From positions 1-64,000 of the forward strand of contig OMIV01000344.1 of assembly GCA_900299185.1 (NCBI GenBank): 64,000 nucleotides of DNA, in the 5' to 3' direction. Of the stretch, positions 43,814 to 52,805 are shown piece after piece. Position 1 is the first letter of the stretch. Each line of letters starts with the position of its first letter. The position numbers were made by a program, and so were the translations under genes. Source of the DNA: Planctomycetaceae bacterium. Its GTDB lineage: Bacteria > Planctomycetota > Planctomycetia > Planctomycetales > Planctomycetaceae. Under the pieces are notes generated by a model. It was not told where the DNA came from and did no database searches. It saw only the letters and a list, made by a program, of their open reading frames with translations.

Positions 43814-44911
43814 TTACAGCATCGCTTCCGCCACTTTCGCAGCGGCGACATCGCGTGGATGAGGTTGCACAGCTCTCGCAGGGAGCGAAGTCAGCACCAC
43901 GCAGATCGTGGACGTCGCTGGATCGGCCCAGGCAATCGTCCCGGTTGAGCCCGTGTGACCGAATGACTTCTCCGAGCACCCCTTGCTGCCCGCTCCGGCA
44001 CCCACATTCAGACCCAAGCCGCGCGGTGTTTGGCCGGGCTTGTTGTGGTTCGTCGTCATCAAGCGAGCCGTCTCAGGCTTGATGACCTTGCCGCGCTCTT
44101 CGAGGAATTCGGCCAAGTAACGAGCGATGTCCAGCGCCGACGCATGCGTTCCGCCCCACGGAGCACCCAGCTTTCGCCAGTAAGAACTGTTCCAATCCCA
44201 GCTCTTGGCCGTCGGGTCACCACCGCCCGCTTCCACGGCCGCGAACTCGGTCTGCATCGAAACGAAGTCCTCGAGCTTGAACCGTCCCAGTCCTTGAGCG
44301 GATCGAGTCATACCCAACGGCTGCAACACCGTCCTATCAACAAGCTTCAGGATGTCGGTCTTGGAAATCACTTCAGCCACGCGAGACGCCAGCAAGATGC
44401 CCATGCTCGAATACTGGTAGCGCGAGCCAGGAGCGAACTGCAGCGGCGTCTGAAGGGCATAGTCGACGAACTCGGATAACGGAGCATGTCCCTTCCGCAA
44501 GGCGTCGTTATTGGCGAGCTGATCTGGCAATCCCGAGACATGCGACAGCACGTTTCGCAGTGTCACCTCATCGCGCCCGTCGCCCACAAACTTCGGCAAG
44601 AACTTCTTCAACGGGTCATCGAGTTGAAATGCCCCTTGATCAAACAAGGCCATGAGCGCCGTCATGGCAATGGGCTTGGAGATCGAACCCAACAAGAACA
44701 TCGCGTGCTCATCACGAGCCGTACCGAAAGCTCGGGAGAATGTCTTCTGGCGTTGAACAACATGCATCGTGGCAGCGGCGACTTGCCCACTCTTGGTGGC
44801 TTGATCGAGCACAGTCGCAGCCTCTTCCAAACGATCTTGTCGGAGTGCTGCCCAAAGTGGGGAAGTCACCGTCGCCGCGAGACCAGCCTGCAGAAAAGTA
44901 CGTCGTTGCAT
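43814..44911 (-). CDS. Serine beta-lactamase-like hydrolase, exported
   Basis: This 365-residue protein is a class C-like beta-lactamase/penicillin-binding-protein-fold hydrolase (often an esterase or peptidase). A Tat-like signal (RRTFLQAGLAATVTSPLWA) begins it. The catalytic Ser-x-x-Lys is SISK (about 75-78), the Tyr motif reads YSS near 172, and the third box is HTGSTG near 320, in place of KTG. The start at ATG 44911, not 44917, fits the GAGG site six bases before it. It faces the M20 gene. The native substrate is not known. Confidence 0.88.
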   Translation of the reverse strand: MQRRTFLQAGLAATVTSPLWAALRQDRLEEAATVLDQATKSGQVAAATMHVVQRQKTFSRAFGTARDEHAMFLLGSISKPIAMTALMALFDQGAFQLDDPLKKFLPKFVGDGRDEVTLRNVLSHVSGLPDQLANNDALRKGHAPLSEFVDYALQTPLQFAPGSRYQYSSMGILLASRVAEVISKTDILKLVDRTVLQPLGMTRSAQGLGRFKLEDFVSMQTEFAAVEAGGGDPTAKSWDWNSSYWRKLGAPWGGTHASALDIARYLAEFLEERGKVIKPETARLMTTNHNKPGQTPRGLGLNVGAGAGSKGCSEKSFGHTGSTGTIAWADPATSTICVVLTSLPARAVQPHPRDVAAAKVAEAML

Positions 44912-44917
44912 GAGCAT

Positions 44918-45420
44918 CCTCGTCTGTTGAAGAGCACGCCGTCACGTGCGTTGTGATTTGGGTTTAGGGGGGACAATAGAAACTGAAGCTCGACACGTTC
45001 TCGAAATCGAACCTCAGTCTTTTCGACTCGCCCCTCCGGGAAGAGAGGCGGTTGCAATTAGAGCCGGTCCTTTGTTGTCCCTCACCCCCGGCCCCTCTCC
45101 CCAGAGGGGCGAGGGGAGTGTTCGAGTCGCGAACCGACTCGGCCAGTCCGCTTCGTGAGCCGAGGATAGCTCGGCTGAGCTCGAAATCACGAGCCGGTTG
45201 GAACAATCCATGACGACGCGAACTGCCTGGTCTCTCCATCTTTCAAGTCCACCCCGTCGCATCCCAGCAAGACCTGCTGACCGCAAGATTTTCCTAACCC
45301 GCAAACTCAACCTAACCGATACCTCGAAGGGCCATGTTCCGATGGAACGCGGCATCGGGATGAAGACATGGGTCGGAGACCTGTCCCGCAAGGTGCGATT
45401 GGCGAAGGAGCGCGTGGGCA
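44918..45420. other. Intergenic region with dispersed repeat
   Basis: About 500 nt between divergent genes. It holds the palindromic element at 45027-45117. The right part should include the promoter of fliF. No gene was recognised. Confidence 0.4.
45027..45117 (+). repeat. CCCCTCGCCCC palindromic element, copy 3
   Basis: CTCGCCCCTCCGGG at the left and CCCCAGAGGGGCGAGGGGA at the right, with the spacer GTTGCAATTAGAGCC matching the spacer of the copy at 35538. The left arm is shorter than in copy 2. Confidence 0.8.
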
Positions 45421-46875
45421 ATGCAGCAGTTTCTCGAACAATTGAAGCAACTTTGGACTCGATCTACGGCGGCGTGGCGAATGATGTTCGTCGCGATCCC
45501 GCTGACTGTCGTGGCGCTGATTGCCTGGTTGTCGTTAAGCGAACCGGACTACGTGCCGCTCTATACCAATCTGCCTATCGACGAGTTGGGTGCCGTTAAG
45601 TCGAAGCTCGACGCAACCCAAACAACGTACCGCATGGTCGGCAGCTCGATCATGGTCCCGGCAACTCAGTTCGACAAACTGCGCGTCGAAATGGCCACGT
45701 CGGGTCTTCCGGCAGTTGGAGGAGCGGGCTTCGAACTCTTCGACAAAACGCAAATCGGCATGTCGCCGTTCGTGCAAACGCTCAACCACACGCGAGCGAT
45801 TCAAGGCGAGCTCGAACGCACGATCAAGTTGATTGACCCCGTCCGCCAAGTGCGGGTCATGATCGTGCAACCTGATCCGACGCCGTTTGCTCGTGACCAA
45901 AAGCCCGTCACGGCCAGCGTCTTGGTTACTCCCAAATTGGGAGCCAACCTCAGCCAGTCACAAGTCGATGGCATCGTGGCGTTGGTCTCAGCCAGCGTGA
46001 AAGGTTTGCAGCGCGACCAAGTCACTGTCGTTGACGCGACGACCAGCAAGGTCTTGTCGAAGCGGCCCGATGACCCAGCTTCGAATGTGTCGAGCGAACA
46101 ACTCGCTCACCAGCGCGAGGTCGAAAACCATCTGGCTGGCAAGGCCCAAGACATGCTCGATCGCATCCTGGGCTACGGCAAAGCTGTGGTGCGAGTGACT
46201 GCGGACATGAAGTTCCAACATCTGCGAGAGACTCAAGAGGTCTACACCCCCGAAGGTCGAGCGTTGGTGGAAGAACACGTCACCAACTCGAAGACGACAG
46301 GGGCTCAGCAACCTTCGGGAGTTGCCGGTGCCGCCAGCAATTTGTCACCAGTTGTGCCTGCCAGCTTCACGGCCTCTGAAGGCAATAGTCAGGACGAATC
46401 CATCGAGAGTAAGTGGCTGGTCTCGAAGAGCGCTCGGCAGTCCGAACAAAAGGTGGGTTCGATTGAGCGGCTGACCGTCGCGGTCATGTTGGTCGCACCC
46501 AAAGCCGAAGACGGCAAGAAAGTCGAAGAGTCTTTGGGCTTGTCGCTTCCCGATGCCGAGCTGCTGGTGAAGCGGGCGGTCGGTTTCAAAGAAGGCCGCG
46601 ACGCCATTCAAGTCTCGTTGGGGACGCCTCTACCTGAAGGCGCTTACGACACAGCCACACCGCCAACGACCATCGATCAAGTCGTAAAGGGAGCCTATCC
46701 ATTCGCGATTGTGATCGTGGCACTCACGTTCCTCTTCATGGTGATTAGCTACTCGCGACGCCAGAACCGCCGACTGCAAATCGAAGCGGAACGTCGCGCC
46801 GCGATGGCGGGTGAAGACCTGCGAAACCTCGAATTGATGGCCGAAGCCTTGCGAACTTGGGTTGATAATGAGTAA
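45421..46875 (+). CDS. fliF: Flagellar MS-ring protein FliF
   Basis: FliF forms the MS ring of the flagellar basal body in the inner membrane. This 484-residue protein has an N-terminal transmembrane helix (MMFVAIPLTVVALIAWLSL, about 21-39), the ring-building motifs with conserved LDATQTTYRMVGSSIMVPATQFDKLRVEMATSGLP and RAIQGELERTIKLIDPVRQVRVMI, a periplasmic collar region, and a second helix near 420-440 (YPFAIVIVALTFLFMVISY). The acidic C-terminal tail (EDLRNLELMAEALRTWVDNE) is the expected FliG-binding end. It is shorter than the enterobacterial 552-residue protein, mainly in the collar. fliG follows after 100 bases; no other flagellar gene is in the window. Confidence 0.95.
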   Translation: MQQFLEQLKQLWTRSTAAWRMMFVAIPLTVVALIAWLSLSEPDYVPLYTNLPIDELGAVKSKLDATQTTYRMVGSSIMVPATQFDKLRVEMATSGLPAVGGAGFELFDKTQIGMSPFVQTLNHTRAIQGELERTIKLIDPVRQVRVMIVQPDPTPFARDQKPVTASVLVTPKLGANLSQSQVDGIVALVSASVKGLQRDQVTVVDATTSKVLSKRPDDPASNVSSEQLAHQREVENHLAGKAQDMLDRILGYGKAVVRVTADMKFQHLRETQEVYTPEGRALVEEHVTNSKTTGAQQPSGVAGAASNLSPVVPASFTASEGNSQDESIESKWLVSKSARQSEQKVGSIERLTVAVMLVAPKAEDGKKVEESLGLSLPDAELLVKRAVGFKEGRDAIQVSLGTPLPEGAYDTATPPTTIDQVVKGAYPFAIVIVALTFLFMVISYSRRQNRRLQIEAERRAAMAGEDLRNLELMAEALRTWVDNE

Positions 46876-46975
46876 CTGACCGACGTCGAAAATGAGCGGC
46901 GCAAGACGCTTGTCGTGAGCGTTGAATGTGTCTCTGACCTCAATCTCTCTAGCAACCAACCAACGGCGATCTCGG

Positions 46976-48028
46976 ATGACCGCACTCAGCCTTCCCAACA
47001 TGGATAAAGCCGCCATCGTCTTGTGCGGCCTATCGCCATTCGCGGCTGAAACCGTTTTAGGGATGCTCAATCCCGAACGAGTTCCACGTTTGCGACAGCT
47101 CATGGAGAACTATCGAGGCAACTCCAAGCTCAAAGAGATGGTGGAATCCGTAAACAACGAATTCCAAATGATGCGTTCTGAGGTGGAAGAGAACGCTCGG
47201 CAATACGGCTTCGTGGCGCAGAGCCAAGACAAGAAGAAGGCGTTGGAAGACGTCTTGGAGGAAGGCCAAGAGTCCGAAGAGGAAGAAGCCGAACGCAAAG
47301 CTCGGGAGAAGAAGAAGATCGCAGCAGGCATAATCGACGCGAACGAAGATCCGGCTGATACGTTGCGACAGATTGACGCGGCCGTGTTGGCTCGCGTCTT
47401 GGCAAACGAGCATCCTCGCGCTGTGGCCATCGCTCTCAATCGCACGGAATCGCGGCAAGCATCGGAAGTCATCAAACGATTGGAACCCGAAGTTCGTCGC
47501 GAGACCTTCTTGTTGATGGCCAAGGGATTGCCAGAGAACTCGGGCTTGGTGCAAAAAGTCTTACAGGCGATCGTCGAGATCTGCGCGAAGCGTGTGGATG
47601 TCGACACGGTCGAAGAAGGCGAGTCTCAGTTTCAGCACCTCGCCGAAATCCTGCACTTGGTCGATCGCGAAGAGAAAGGCCAACTGTTGGCAGCACTGGA
47701 GAACGCCAATCCTGATGCCTTCGCCGAGATCGACTCGCGACTCTACGACTTCACCGACTTGTTGAAGATCGAAGATCGCTCGCTGCAGAAGATCCTGGCC
47801 GAGATCGATTTGAAGATCATGGCCACGGCTCTTTACGGCGCGACTCCCACCATTGGCGAGTGCGTCATGGGCAACATCTCGGAGCGCGTGCGGACGATGT
47901 TGCAGGAAGAAATCGAGTTCTTGGGCTCTGTCAGTTCCGCCAAAGTCGACGAAGCGCGCCGCGAAATCGCTGAAGTTATCCGCAAGCACGACAAGGCCGA
48001 AACGCTCGTCTGGAAGATCATCGAGTAG
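46976..48028 (+). CDS. fliG: Flagellar motor switch protein FliG
   Basis: FliG is the rotor protein on the cytoplasmic face of the MS ring that takes up torque from the stator. This 350-residue protein has an N-terminal FliF-binding domain (MDKAAIVLCGLSPFAAETVLGML), a middle domain with LANEHPRAVAIALNRTES and a C-terminal torque domain with DLLKIEDRSLQKILAEIDLKIMATALYGA and MGNISERVRTMLQEEIEFLG, including the charged residues that contact the stator. A strongly charged segment (EEGQESEEEEAERKAREKKK, about residues 92-111) is inserted between N-terminal and middle domains and is not usual. The start may be ATG 46976 or ATG 47000. It follows fliF and ends the unit. Confidence 0.94.
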   Translation: MTALSLPNMDKAAIVLCGLSPFAAETVLGMLNPERVPRLRQLMENYRGNSKLKEMVESVNNEFQMMRSEVEENARQYGFVAQSQDKKKALEDVLEEGQESEEEEAERKAREKKKIAAGIIDANEDPADTLRQIDAAVLARVLANEHPRAVAIALNRTESRQASEVIKRLEPEVRRETFLLMAKGLPENSGLVQKVLQAIVEICAKRVDVDTVEEGESQFQHLAEILHLVDREEKGQLLAALENANPDAFAEIDSRLYDFTDLLKIEDRSLQKILAEIDLKIMATALYGATPTIGECVMGNISERVRTMLQEEIEFLGSVSSAKVDEARREIAEVIRKHDKAETLVWKIIE

Positions 48029-48468
48029 TCGACTTCGAAGTCTCTTCTCGTCGAAGGCGCGGCGGCTTGCTTTCTGCCGCTGCGCAGTCTTTCGGTCTGC
48101 ATGTCAGCGTGAGTTTGATTCACACCGAGCGGCTTCGCTCATAGCGCGCGGTTGAGGACTCATCGTTCGCTCTCCTGCGGCGAACTCGCCGTGAATCGCG
48201 GATGACCGTGTGAGACAGCAAGCGGTCGATATGGGATTCAGGCGGTTGGAAAACTCGCGACTTGCGACGCGCGACTCACTCTAGCTCAAGATTCATTCAG
48301 AGCGGCTCAACATCAGATGCTGTCAACAGCGCGGTCCTGCATTTGCTCGATGAGAGATCTGTCGCCGAAGCACTGCATCGAGTCGACGCACGGTTCTGAA
48401 TGCACCGTGCTCGCGACATTGAGAACTTCGGCTGTGGAGACTTTCTCTCGCTTCAAAGGATCTTGCAC
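48029..48468. other. Intergenic region, no gene recognised
   Basis: About 440 nt between fliG and a small cytochrome gene on the same strand. No clear terminator, repeat or ORF was seen, though AAAGGA precedes the downstream start. Confidence 0.3.
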
Positions 48469-48984
48469 ATGAATCGACTGACGATGGGATTGGGATGTCT
48501 CGCGCTGTTGGGCGGTGGGCTGTTGCTAAACGCTGCCGATGAGCCAGCCAAGAAGGCAGAGAAGGCTCCGAAGGCGAAGGCGGCGGCTACGAGCGAGGAA
48601 TCAGGAAAAGAAGCTACATCTGACAAGAAGGCCAAGGACCAAGAAGAAGAGCAGCGTTGGATGGAGATGAAGCTCTTGAGGTCGCAAGAAGTCTTTGCCG
48701 AACTGACAGCCGGAAACCTCGAAGGCGTGGCTAAGCGGGCGAGAGCCATGCAAGCCGCCGACATCTTGGAGTTCTGGTTACGAGGTCGTGAGTTTCGAAA
48801 ACGATCCGAGTACCAAGGCGCTCTGAATCGCTACCAGTTCGCCACGCGCGAGTTGGCTCGGCATGAGAACGATGGCGACTTGGATGGTGCTCTTGAGGCT
48901 TGGCTGGATCTCAGTCGGTCGTGCGTCAGTTGCCACAAGCTTCTGCGCGACACCAAACCAGAAGCCACAAAAGCAACGAAGTGA
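48469..48984 (+). CDS. Small exported cytochrome c-like protein
   Basis: From ATG 48469 (AAAGGA about ten bases before), the 171-residue product begins with a signal peptide (LTMGLGCLALLGGGLLLNA) followed by a Lys/Ala/Glu-rich linker (about 25-60) and helices. The only heme-binding motif, CVSCHKLLRD, lies close to the C-terminus (about 155-164). One heme motif at the end of a helical bundle is the plan of cytochrome c' (class II), so a four-helix heme protein is likely, possibly for NO or electron binding. No operon partner is evident: the next gene runs the other way. Confidence 0.7.
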   Translation: MNRLTMGLGCLALLGGGLLLNAADEPAKKAEKAPKAKAAATSEESGKEATSDKKAKDQEEEQRWMEMKLLRSQEVFAELTAGNLEGVAKRARAMQAADILEFWLRGREFRKRSEYQGALNRYQFATRELARHENDGDLDGALEAWLDLSRSCVSCHKLLRDTKPEATKATK

Positions 48985-49018
48985 GTTCGGTAACTCTCCG
49001 CGATCTCTGCTCCTCTGC

Positions 49019-49035
49019 GGTAAGAGTTCTTTCAC
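49019..49035 (+). repeat. 17-nt dispersed repeat, second copy
   Basis: GGTAAGAGTTCTTTCAC, identical to 977-993. It is preceded by CTCTGCTCCTCTGC, which resembles the CTCTGCG..CGCGCCTCTGCG elements near 60586 and 60755. Confidence 0.5.
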
Positions 49036-49067
49036 CGTCGAGAGACAGAGATCGAAGGAGAGACTTC

Positions 49068-49820
49068 TTACACATACCAGCCGCCGCTGACGTGAATCAC
49101 TTGGCCCGTGACGTAGCTTGATAACTCGCTGCACAGGAAGAGCACGACAGATGCGATCTCATTGGGTTCGGCACAGCGGCCGAGCGGGATCTGTTTAATC
49201 ATTTCGGCTCGATGCTGCTCGGGAATGGACTGCCCCATCTCTGTAAGAATTATTCCCGGCGCGATCGCATTCACTGTGATCTGCTGCCGCGCCAGTTCTC
49301 GCGCCAGCGTCTTTGTGAGCCCCATCACTCCAGCTTTGGCCGCCGCGTAGTTGATCTGCCCAAAGAACCCGAGCGAACCACTGATCGACGCGAAGTTCAC
49401 AATGCGTCCGCCGTTAGCCAAACGAGTCGCCGCTGTACGACAGACGTTGAAGACGCCGGTCAGATTGGTGTCGATCACTGACTGCCATTCGCTGTCGCTC
49501 ATCTTCTTGCAGGTGCGATCTCGAATGATGCCGGCGTTGTTGATGACCAGACGCAGCTCGCCGAACCGAGCCGTTGCAGCTTCGAAGAGTTGTTCAACGT
49601 CGCTGCTTTGACTGACATCCGCTCCCATCGCCACCGCCCGCTCGCCTAGCTCCTCAACAATGCGATTGGCCTTGGCCGCATTCACTCCTGCGTCATCGGG
49701 ATAGAAGTTGATGACGACGTTGGCTCCAGCTTGATGCAGCAGTCGAGCCGTGGCTTCGCCCAACCCTTGTGATGCTCCCGTGACGATGGCGGTTTGGTGG
49801 GCAAGATCGATCGAAATCAT
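49068..49820 (-). CDS. 3-oxoacyl-ACP reductase-like short-chain dehydrogenase (FabG type)
   Basis: This 250-residue short-chain dehydrogenase has the NADPH loop TGASQGLGEA (about 13-22), NNAG (about 90-93), and the catalytic triad region NFASISGSLGFFGQINYAAAKAG with Ser, Tyr and Lys (about 140-162). The closing YVTGQVIHVSGGWYV is typical of FabG-like proteins. It probably reduces a 3-oxoacyl thioester, perhaps on ACP, but it has no fatty-acid gene neighbours, so a specialised role is possible. I do not assign the housekeeping symbol. Confidence 0.88.
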   Translation of the reverse strand: MISIDLAHQTAIVTGASQGLGEATARLLHQAGANVVINFYPDDAGVNAAKANRIVEELGERAVAMGADVSQSSDVEQLFEAATARFGELRLVINNAGIIRDRTCKKMSDSEWQSVIDTNLTGVFNVCRTAATRLANGGRIVNFASISGSLGFFGQINYAAAKAGVMGLTKTLARELARQQITVNAIAPGIILTEMGQSIPEQHRAEMIKQIPLGRCAEPNEIASVVLFLCSELSSYVTGQVIHVSGGWYV

Positions 49821-50177
49821 GAGGCGAGATTCCCAAGAGGATTTGAATGGAGCCCGTGATGGCCACGCTGTCGGCCAGAACGATGACGACTGCCGCCAGC
49901 GATAAAACGAGTTGTGACGATCACCCCAATGGTGTCAGTCGTGACCAACCTGTCGATGACAGCGACAACGGCGGGCTGGCCGGTCGGGCGAATGTGATCT
50001 GTCAGGCAAGCTTTTCACGCAAGGTCGACTCGGTCGCAAAATCGTGAGCTATGATGGAAGCGATGAGTAGTCGGAGTGCTCTGTCCATAGACCACGAGTC
50101 TCGGAGTCCCTCGCGAATACTCAACTTCAAGCCATCTTTGTTTCGACCGCATTGCTTCGCACTCAGGATTGAGTCAC
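49821..50177. other. Intergenic region before cpaF
   Basis: About 360 nt between the leftward FabG-like gene and the rightward cpaF. Promoters of both lie here. A 66-codon frame inside it looks like chance. Confidence 0.3.
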
Positions 50178-51509
50178 ATGCCCCCAACAGCACAATCACC
50201 CGCACCCCGAGGACGCACTGGTGTCGAGAATCCCGCTCAGGATTTTGAAGCACTGAAACGTTCCATTCACGGCAAGCTCGTCGAGAAATTGGATCTCTCG
50301 CGTTTGGGAGATCTCGCTGGCGATACGCTTCGACGAGAGATTCGGCTGGTCATCGAACATCTGTGCGATTCCGAGAATGCCTTGCTCAATCGCTCGGAAA
50401 GAGAACGCCTGATCGAGGAAATCCTCGATGAAACGTTTGGCTTCGGTCCGCTGGAAATGCTCCTGAAAGAGCCCGGCGTGGCCGACATCATGATCAACGG
50501 TCCCAAGAACGTGTTCGTCTAAAAGGAAGGCCGCATTCAGAAGTCGCCGGTCAAGTTCCGAGACAACGAGCACCTTCTGCAGATTCTCGACCGCATCGTC
50601 TCGAAAGTCGGCCGCCGCGTGGACGAGACCTCGCCGATGGTCGACGCTCGCCTGCCAGACGGCTCTCGTTTGAATGCCATTATTCCTCCACTGGCCATTG
50701 ACGGTCCGAGCTTGACGATTCGTCGTTTCGGTTCGAACCCGCTGATGCTGGAAGATCTCTTACGCTTCGGAGCCTTCACTCCCGAGATGGTGATGTTGCT
50801 CGAAGGAGCGATGAAGGCGCGGCTCAATTGCCTCATCAGCGGCGGTACTGGTTCCGGTAAGACCACGCTGCTCAACACACTCTCTAGCTTCATCCCGAAC
50901 GATCAACGCGTCGTGACGATCGAAGACGCCGCTGAGCTTCGTCTGCAACAAGAGCACGTACTGCGTTTGGAAACTCGCCCACCGAACATCGAAGGCAAGG
51001 GCCAAGTCACGGCGACGGACCTGGTGAAGAACGCCCTGCGTATGCGACCGGACCGAGTCATCATCGGTGAGTGTCGTGGTGCCGAAGCACTCGACATGTT
51101 GCAGGCCATGAATACCGGCCACGAAGGCTCGCTCTCGACAATTCACGCGAACTCACCGCGTGATGCCGTCTCGCGTCTCGAAACCATGATCAGCATGGGC
51201 GGCATCGAACTACCGATGAAGGCGCTGCGTACTCAGTTCGCTTCTGCTGTCGATCTCATCATTCAGGTGCTGCGACTGCAGGGTGGACCGCGAAAGGTGA
51301 CTCACATCACCGAAGTAGTCGGCATGGAAGGCGAGACCGTCGTTATGCAGGACATCTTTGTCTTCGTTCAAGAAGGCATCGACGAGAAGGGCCGAGCTTA
51401 CGGGCACTTCCAATCGACTGGCGTGCGTCCCACGTTCATGAGCCGATTGGAAGCCGCCGGGTTGCGTCTGCCTGCGAACCTATTCGCCCCGCGAAAGCTG
51501 GGTGGCTAG
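50178..51509 (+). pseudogene. cpaF: Tad/Flp pilus ATPase CpaF (TadA), in-frame TAA
   Basis: CpaF/TadA is the hexameric ATPase that drives Flp (Tad) pilus assembly. Read across TAA at 50520-50522 (codon 115), the frame is one uninterrupted 443-codon gene. Before the stop, the N-terminal domain ends FGPLEMLLKEPGVADIMINGPKNVFV; after it, [19 protein letters not shown] and [21 protein letters not shown] follow as expected. The ATPase core has Walker [10 protein letters not shown], the [19 protein letters not shown] box and [15 protein letters not shown]-to-TAA change would explain the stop; most relatives have Glu at this place. If real, only a restart from internal starts could give the ATPase, without its N-terminal half. 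tadB follows. Confidence 0.85.
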
Positions 51510-51672
51510 TTCGGGATCTCGTCATCGCGACCAACGTGAGATCGGCGTTGCAGTCAGACCAACACGGATTGGCAAAGAGAAGCCGAACGGATGCGTCGCA
51601 CCGCTGAAATGAATTCTGACAATGACCGTCTGACACTTTGTGTTCTCTGACTTTCGAAAGGCAGTCTGACCA

Positions 51673-52641
51673 ATGGAAGGCTACCTCTTACTTGGCGTCG
51701 TGTTCGTCGCAGTGACATCACTCGTGGCGGCGGCGTTGTTTCTCTTCAAAGACGGCGGAGATAGTTCGACCGAAGAACGACTCGAAATCCTGACCGGCAA
51801 GAAGAAGGAGAAGTCCGAGTCTCAAGGCATCATGACAGAGAACGTCCTGGAGAATAAGGCCGGTCTCGGAGCGATGCTGGGCAGCATGTTCAAAGGGAGC
51901 AGCGCGAACATCGCGGCGTTCTTTGAGCAAGCGGACTCGCCGTTGCGCCCCGACCAATTCTTCTTGGTCTCGATCGGAGCCATCTTTGTCGGAGTAATGT
52001 TTGGTTGGGCGTCGCGATCTCCAGCACCGCTATTGCCTGCATTCGGTTTGATCATTGGCTTGCTCCCGTTGGCCTGGTTGTCGCTACGCCGACGAGGCCG
52101 CTTTAAGAGATTTGCCACACAACTTCCCGAAGCGATGGCCTTGATTGCTCGCGCCTTGCGAGCCGGTCACTCCTTGAATTCTGGAATCCATCTCGTTGTC
52201 GAAGAGATGCCTATGCCAATTTCGAGTGAGTTCATGCTCGCCTATGAGGAGCAGAACTTGGGCATCCCAATCGAGCGTGCGTTGAAGAACATGCTGCAGC
52301 GCATGCCAAACATGGACTTGAAGTTCTTCGTCACGGCAGTGGCCGTGCAGAAACAAGCCGGTGGTGACTTGTCGGAAGTGCTCGACAAGATCGCCTACTT
52401 GATCCGTGAACGATTCAAGATTCTCGGTCAGGTGAAAGCACTGACTGCGGAAGGCCGGTTGAGCGGCATCGTGTTGCAAGCACTCCCGATCGTGTTGTTC
52501 TTGGTCGTGTACTACCTCAACCCGGAATACGTCTCGCTGCTGTTCAAGGACGAATTGGGCAAGCAAATGATTGGAGCAGCGGTGTTCCTGCAAATCATCG
52601 GAGCGTTCTTCATCAAGAAGATCGTGAATATCAAAGTGTAA
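51673..52641 (+). CDS. tadB: Tad/Flp pilus inner-membrane protein TadB
   Basis: TadB is one of two related inner-membrane platform proteins of the Tad pilus. This 322-residue protein has an N-terminal membrane helix (LLLGVVFVAVTSLVAAALFLF), two helices in the centre (about 97-137), a cytoplasmic T2SSF domain (about 158-280) with the conserved FATQLPEAMALIARALRAGHSLNSGI and QKQAGGDLSEVLDKIAYLIRER, and helices at the end (about 270-320). It is intact, unlike its neighbours cpaF and tadC. It lies 163 bases after cpaF and 164 bases before tadC. Confidence 0.93.
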   Translation: MEGYLLLGVVFVAVTSLVAAALFLFKDGGDSSTEERLEILTGKKKEKSESQGIMTENVLENKAGLGAMLGSMFKGSSANIAAFFEQADSPLRPDQFFLVSIGAIFVGVMFGWASRSPAPLLPAFGLIIGLLPLAWLSLRRRGRFKRFATQLPEAMALIARALRAGHSLNSGIHLVVEEMPMPISSEFMLAYEEQNLGIPIERALKNMLQRMPNMDLKFFVTAVAVQKQAGGDLSEVLDKIAYLIRERFKILGQVKALTAEGRLSGIVLQALPIVLFLVVYYLNPEYVSLLFKDELGKQMIGAAVFLQIIGAFFIKKIVNIKV

Positions 52642-52805
52642 CACTTCTACCACAGCCGCCTCGGACATGAACTGTGGGATGCTGTGGTCGTATTTGGCGG
52701 CTGGAATCAAACGATCGAATAAAGGCTGTCGGCTCGGCGATTGGCCGGTGGCAAGCGTGTTGAATGTCGGCCCAAAGTGCCGTTGATCATTGGGAGAATG
52801 CAGTA

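Noticed and set aside
45198-45599. 133-codon + strand frame before and into fliF
   Set aside because: It overlaps the conserved start of fliF in another frame and begins beside repeat DNA.
49847-50047. 66-codon + strand frame upstream of cpaF
   Set aside because: Low-complexity Asp/Ser/Thr content and no site for translation.
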